A stretch of DNA of 64,000 nt from Eubacteriales bacterium (lineage in GTDB: Bacteria > Bacillota > Clostridia > Peptostreptococcales > Anaerovoracaceae), in contig JAQXJR010000033.1 of assembly GCA_029009055.1 (NCBI GenBank), positions 1 to 64,000 of the forward strand. The letters are read 5' to 3'. Each line of letters begins with the position of its first letter. Position 1 is the stretch's first letter. The notes below the pieces were generated by a model, which made no database searches, was not told the origin of the DNA, and was given only the letters and a program-made list of their open reading frames with translations. This document shows positions 60,045 to 64,000 of the stretch, one piece after another. Both the position numbers and the translations under genes were made by a program.

Positions 60045-62672
60045 TTAATTATCAGAATTTTCCGAATTATCAGATTTTCTTACGGTGTTATTCCTGTATT
60101 TTATACCCTTATATATCTGTATGATCAGGGTAGGGATGAAGGACAGGATCCACACATATATGAGCAGATGGCGGTTCAGCATGGCTACTCCGAATGCCTC
60201 AGAGAAGAAAGGCATCATAATGATAACATGCAGGAGAGCGGCGCCGAGCACGAAAGCTCCTATTGAATATATGTTTGAGAACAGGCCCAGCTTGAATATC
60301 CCTTCCTTACCTCTGCAATTGAAACCGTGCCAAAGTCTGGCCAGACAGAGGGTGGAGAAGGCCATGGTGGATCCCGCTACAGGTCCGAATTTCACACCGC
60401 TTATACCCAGCATGCCGGCTATAGGTGTTCCTAAGCCTATGAGAAAGGCTATTATGGTAACTATGGAAATAAGCAGGCCGGTTAGGCAGATGCTCTTCAC
60501 AGTCGGCCTATTCAGCACAGACTCCGATCTGGCTCTCGGCTTCTCATCTATTAGTGCGTAGTTCAAAGGCTCCATGCTTATGGCCAGGGCAGGGAGGCTG
60601 TCCGTGATCAAGTTAATGAACAGGAGCTGGACCGCTGTAAACGGCATAGATAAGCCGGCTATCGAAGCAAATAGCACCGCTACTATCGCTGCCGCGTTTC
60701 CTGACAGCAGGTATGTTATGGCGTTCTTAATGTTCTCGTACACGTTCCTGCCGTTAAGCACAGCCTTAATTATAGTAGCGAAATTATCATCCGTAAGGAT
60801 CATGGACGCGGAGTCCTTCGCCACTTCTGTCCCGGTTATACCCATGGCGACGCCTATATCAGCGCTCTTAAGCGCCGGACCGTCGTTCACGCCGTCTCCT
60901 GTCATAGACACGATCTGGCCTTCATCCTGCCAGGCTTTAACTATCCTTATTTTATTATCAGGTGACACCCTGGCGTATACGCTGATCGTAGGAAGCTTCT
61001 CTCTGAGCTCATCATCTGACATCTGATCGAGCTCAGCTCCCGTGACTGCCAGGTCGCCATCCTCCATGATCCCTATGCGCCTAGCTATAGCTGACGCCGT
61101 GACCTTATGGTCTCCCGTGATCATGATCGGCTTTATCCCAGCTTCCTTACAGTCGAATACAGCCTGCTTGGATTCTTCTCGCGGAGGGTCGACCTCTGCC
61201 ATAAGTCCTATGTACTTAAGATCATTCTCATCGTCGTATGTGAGGTCCACGTCATCGTCGTAAGCCTTCATAGCAAAGGCGAGCACGCGCAGGCCATTGC
61301 TGGAGAGCTCGTAGTTCTTCTCCGCTATCCGTTTCTTCTGTTCTTTTGTCAGATTTATAGACCGGCCGAGTATCACGTCTATGGCGCCCTTCGTGAACAT
61401 GACGTATCTGCCATCGAATTCGTGGAGAGTGCTCATGAGCTTCCTGTCAGAGTCGAACGGCACTTCTGAGAGCCTCGGGTGACTGGACTTTATATCCTCG
61501 TAATCCCCGTATTTCTTCATATAGTAGTCGACGAAAGCTGTCTCTGTAGGGTCTCCCGTGGTTTTACCATCTACTATAGCTGTGTCGTTACAAAGTATGG
61601 AAGCCAGGCTCAGGGCCTTCTCTTCGCCTTCGACTGCCTCTTCATACTCTACAGTCATCTTATTCTGTGTGAGGGTACCGGTCTTATCTGAGCAGATCAC
61701 CGATACACAGCCCAATCCTTCCACAGCGTTCAGGTCCTTAATGATGGCGTTCTGGCCGGCCATCCTCTTCGTCCCGATAGCCAAAGATATGGTTATTATG
61801 GATGATAAAGCCTCAGGAATAGCTGCTACTGCCAGAGCCACAGCGAACAGCAGGGCGTCGAGGACCGGCATGTTCCTGAAAATGCTGAGCCCGAACACTA
61901 TAACGCTGATGATCATGATAGCTATGGAGAGTTTCTTACTGAAATTATCCATGGTCACCTGAAGTGGTGTCTTCCTCTCACTGGTATCTTCCATGAGAGT
62001 AGCTATCCTGCCGAGCTCAGTGTTAACACCTGTCCCGGTTATTACAGCGCGGGCTCTTCCGTATGTTACCAAAGTCCCGGAGAATACCATATTATCCTGG
62101 TCTCCTAGCGGGACACTTTCATCATTTATTATCTGATCGGATTTCTCTGAGCTTACGGATTCACCGGTAAGAGAGCTCTCATTAGTCTTAAGGTTATGGC
62201 ATTCTATGATCCTGCCGTCGCCCGGTATAATGTCTCCGGCATCCAGGACCGCTATATCGCCGGGAACCAGTTCTTCTGCCGGTATTATTTTCTGGACACC
62301 GCCGCGGATGACCTTAGCCTCAGGGGAAGACAGTTTCTTCAGGCTCTCCAGGGACTTCCTAGCTTTCACGTTCTGGACCGTCCCCAATATAGCGTTCAAG
62401 ATGAGCACAGCTATGATTATTACCGTGCTGTCAGCGTTTCCCGTCGCCATGGATATTATGGCAGCTATGATGAGGATGATAACTAGCAGGTCTTTAAACT
62501 GGTCTAGGAAGATCTGTATTATGTTCTTCTGTTTCTTCTCCGGCAATTTATTGCTGCCGAACTTCTCCCTGTTCTCCCGGACCTTATCTTCGCTAAGGCC
62601 ATCAGCAGACGACCCGAACTCCAGGAATATGTCCTCAGGAGCTCTGTTGAAAAACTTCTTATCTGATGCCAT
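60045..62672 (-). CDS. P-type cation ATPase (P2A), probable Mn2+/Ca2+ exporter
   Basis: An 875-residue P2A ATPase with ten membrane helices. The N-terminal cation-ATPase domain, the TGE loop (SSLTGESV), helix 4 VAAIPEALSSIITIS, phosphorylation D329 in SDKTGTLTQNK, nucleotide site MFTKGAIDVI and hinge MTGDGVNDGPALK are all present. By sequence it would be called a calcium ATPase, but helix 4 reads PEALS rather than PEGLP and the gene is preceded by a yybP-ykoY manganese riboswitch, so export of Mn2+ is the better reading. Single gene. Confidence 0.93.
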   Translation of the reverse strand: MASDKKFFNRAPEDIFLEFGSSADGLSEDKVRENREKFGSNKLPEKKQKNIIQIFLDQFKDLLVIILIIAAIISMATGNADSTVIIIAVLILNAILGTVQNVKARKSLESLKKLSSPEAKVIRGGVQKIIPAEELVPGDIAVLDAGDIIPGDGRIIECHNLKTNESSLTGESVSSEKSDQIINDESVPLGDQDNMVFSGTLVTYGRARAVITGTGVNTELGRIATLMEDTSERKTPLQVTMDNFSKKLSIAIMIISVIVFGLSIFRNMPVLDALLFAVALAVAAIPEALSSIITISLAIGTKRMAGQNAIIKDLNAVEGLGCVSVICSDKTGTLTQNKMTVEYEEAVEGEEKALSLASILCNDTAIVDGKTTGDPTETAFVDYYMKKYGDYEDIKSSHPRLSEVPFDSDRKLMSTLHEFDGRYVMFTKGAIDVILGRSINLTKEQKKRIAEKNYELSSNGLRVLAFAMKAYDDDVDLTYDDENDLKYIGLMAEVDPPREESKQAVFDCKEAGIKPIMITGDHKVTASAIARRIGIMEDGDLAVTGAELDQMSDDELREKLPTISVYARVSPDNKIRIVKAWQDEGQIVSMTGDGVNDGPALKSADIGVAMGITGTEVAKDSASMILTDDNFATIIKAVLNGRNVYENIKNAITYLLSGNAAAIVAVLFASIAGLSMPFTAVQLLFINLITDSLPALAISMEPLNYALIDEKPRARSESVLNRPTVKSICLTGLLISIVTIIAFLIGLGTPIAGMLGISGVKFGPVAGSTMAFSTLCLARLWHGFNCRGKEGIFKLGLFSNIYSIGAFVLGAALLHVIIMMPFFSEAFGVAMLNRHLLIYVWILSFIPTLIIQIYKGIKYRNNTVRKSDNSENSDN

Positions 62673-62761
62673 TAATATTCCTCCTTATAAGCACGCGCCG
62701 TATCTATGAGCAAAACGCAGACGCGGCATTTCCTTCCAGGCTTAAACGCGATATGACTAAA

Positions 62762-62903
62762 CAAAAAAGACTTCCAGACGGCGCGCACTATAAAACATAC
62801 GCGCCGCCTGAAAGTCTCGCTGTTTCATGCAAATGCGGGCAATAGATGCCGTACTGACGCAAGTTGCAACGGCTTATGCCGCCGGCTACTCCCTTTCAGA
62901 ATA
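62762..62903 (-). promoter_or_regulatory. yybP-ykoY (Mn2+) riboswitch with terminator
   Basis: On the minus strand the leader reads CTGAAAGGGAGTAGCC, then GCAACTTGCGTCA, then TTTGCATGAAACAGCGAGAC and TTTCAG, the hallmarks of the yybP-ykoY manganese aptamer with P1 formed by CTGAAAG and CTTTCAG. The 3' P1 strand is also the 5' arm of an 18-bp terminator stem (62817-62800 with 62785-62768) that ends in TTTTTT. Ligand binding to P1 and the terminator are therefore exclusive, giving an on-switch. It lies about 90 bp before the P-type ATPase. The remaining 140 bp up to 63042 show only a probable promoter. Confidence 0.85.
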
Positions 62904-63042
62904 ATCGTTGTTATTTTATACCATTAATTATAGGATCGTTCAAGCGAAATCCAAGAAAATATGATTATTTTTACCAAAACTTCATAGAATGCCCTGAGAA
63001 CGAGTACATATTACCAAAATCGTACTGATATTACTAAAACAG

Positions 63043-63279
63043 CTATTTATCATTCTCCTCCATCACCTGAGCTATGGTCTCTTCGACGGCCTTACCATAT
63101 CCGGTCAGGGCAGCGAAAGGGGAAAACTGGGCCGCTCTCTCATGCAAGGTCAAATGGGCTCTCTTAGAAGATACATGATGCTGCTCAGATATAATATCCT
63201 TATATGGAAAGTCTTCCGGCAGATCGCCTAATAGATCACAGCTGTCAACCTGGCGGTTCTCAAGCTTAATATCTGTCAT
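63043..63279 (-). CDS. Small YolD-like partner of a Y-family polymerase
   Basis: A 78-residue acidic protein whose centre, HHVSSKRAHLTLHERAAQFS then PFAALTGYGKAVEETI, matches the short proteins encoded with clostridial UV-repair polymerases (YolD-like group). Its start overlaps the polymerase gene stop by four bases (ATGA), so the two are translated together. Function unknown, presumably linked to lesion bypass. Confidence 0.8.
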   Translation of the reverse strand: MTDIKLENRQVDSCDLLGDLPEDFPYKDIISEQHHVSSKRAHLTLHERAAQFSPFAALTGYGKAVEETIAQVMEENDK

Positions 63280-64000
63280 GCCTTATGTCCTCCGATCTGA
63301 GCGTTTCTCTCCATGGCTGTAGCTCCATCTTCCAGATCTCGCCCCTTAACGACTGCGTTCTTACCGAATTTCTTCTGGATGGAGAGAAGGGCCTGCTGGA
63401 CTTTAAGTTCCTCTTCAGGGTCTTTATCAGAAAGGTCTGTGTATCCTCGCTTCTCTGGCCTGTCATCATCTATATCATCGCTCTTCGGACCGGATGAGGA
63501 TGTTTCCTCCGCAGCCTCGTCTTCCTGACCCTGATCGAAGAAAGATAACTGCAGAGGCGCTTCTTCTTCAGCCTGTGATGATGGGATAAGATTTCCGGCG
63601 CTTATATATATCTTTCTTATAAGAAGATGAGGATCCGTTATCCTGTCGAAAACATCAGCTATAGCCTTATTTATCTTCTGCCCAGAAATGGTGTGGCTGC
63701 CGAAATTCTCTGATCCGTGAACGGGTGATGGCGCCATTCTGCCATAGAAATCCGCCTTAACCCCCTTCACATATTTCCGTCTGGCAGGATCTGCTAAGTT
63801 TTCAGTATCATATATTATGTCAACTGAGACGAGATCTGTCATCAACTCTTTAGACACCAGATCCATTACCATGGCGTCAGTCATTTCCAGGGTCACCAGC
63901 CTCGCCTTATCATTCTCATATGGTTCCTGCAGCACCTGTCCGCTGCTCACACTGTTAGATTTCGGCTTATATTTCTTTATTTCTTCTATGGTGCATGGCT
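63276..64000 (-). CDS. Y-family DNA polymerase (UmuC/DinB-like), C-terminal part
   Basis: The frame is open to the end of the window, so only the last 241 residues are seen. They include the little-finger region (VSSGQVLQEPYENDKARLV, VDIIYDTENLADP, DPHLLIRKIYISAGNL), a PCNA/clamp-binding-type motif LQLSFFD, and the C-terminal block IQKKFGKNAVVKGRDLEDGA ending in RNAQIGGHKA, which is characteristic of Bacillota UvrX/UmuC-like translesion polymerases. The N-terminal catalytic half lies outside. It overlaps the YolD-like gene by ATGA. Confidence 0.92.
   Translation of the reverse strand, partial: PCTIEEIKKYKPKSNSVSSGQVLQEPYENDKARLVTLEMTDAMVMDLVSKELMTDLVSVDIIYDTENLADPARRKYVKGVKADFYGRMAPSPVHGSENFGSHTISGQKINKAIADVFDRITDPHLLIRKIYISAGNLIPSSQAEEEAPLQLSFFDQGQEDEAAEETSSSGPKSDDIDDDRPEKRGYTDLSDKDPEEELKVQQALLSIQKKFGKNAVVKGRDLEDGATAMERNAQIGGHKA

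Overview
The window looks like about 64 kb of chromosome from an anaerobic member of the Bacillota, class Clostridia. Pointers are a class II-type hydroxylamine reductase (hybrid-cluster protein), corrinoid methyl-transfer enzymes with a RACo-type activator, an EFR1 flavodoxin/ferredoxin protein, a T-box, preQ1 and Mn riboswitches, strong AGGAG ribosome-binding sites, and heavy AGG/AGA and ATA codon use. The exact family cannot be fixed from the sequence; an Anaerovoracaceae/Mogibacterium-like or related lineage is a guess. No tRNA, rRNA or CRISPR array was seen.

Layout. 0-4.5 kb: end of an exported protein, a TetR regulator with a palindromic operator, a VanH-like D-2-hydroxyacid dehydrogenase, an HD phosphohydrolase, then a decayed IS30-family element (2828-4421) with recognisable ends and a 13-bp flanking repeat. 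4.5-12 kb: cardiolipin synthase; a Zn-macrodomain plus SirTM sirtuin pair (reversible ADP-ribosylation) under a double palindromic operator; K+ channel, threonine aldolase, and a 5'-eroded MATE gene. 12-17.7 kb: XRE regulator, cupin protein, a PLD-helicase-DUF3427 protein with a Nudix partner (defence-like, compositionally foreign), and a YjbR/MmcQ protein. 17.7-21.6 kb: a TetR regulator divergent from a 44-codon membrane peptide gene and an alpha/beta hydrolase; then a YwnB-like oxidoreductase, an Rrf2 (YwnA-like) regulator and a hydrolase-fold protein without its nucleophile. 21.6-25.6 kb: AEC transporter, Nudix, a preQ1 riboswitch-controlled queF and queuosine-precursor transporter, and a gene-free island. 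25.6-30.9 kb: corrinoid methyl-transfer cluster (UroD-type methyltransferase fused to a corrinoid protein, DUF2284, RACo activator, homocysteine methyltransferase). 31-46.6 kb: MATE and AEC transporters, HD and metallophosphoesterase proteins, Crp regulator divergent from hcp, patatin and zinc phospholipase C pair, Na+-symporter, ketopantoate reductase-like protein, C69 dipeptidase, MBL hydrolase, MATE, EFR1. 46.6-54 kb: two exported papain-like peptidases; thioredoxin reductase-like protein, thioredoxin and OhrR-type MarR regulator; flavin reductase; HAD phosphatase. 54-64 kb: leuACDB under a T-box, PHP phosphoesterase, a P-type ATPase under a yybP-ykoY (Mn2+) riboswitch, and the end of a Y-family DNA polymerase with its small partner.

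The strongest new idea from reading the DNA is a small regulon. The motif ATGTAAT-N7-ATTACAT occurs twice, in nearly the same geometry, at the macrodomain/SirTM promoter and at the promoter of the YwnB-like/Rrf2 operon, with a degenerate copy over the Rrf2 gene's own -10. This ties an orphan ADP-ribosylation pair, whose sirtuin has lost most zinc-ribbon cysteines, to an Rrf2 stress regulator. A second whole-window signal is depletion of CAAG/CTTG in host genes (hand count about 1-2 per kb) but not in the IS30 element, the DUF3427 helicase or the gene-free island (about 6-7 per kb), which marks these as acquired.
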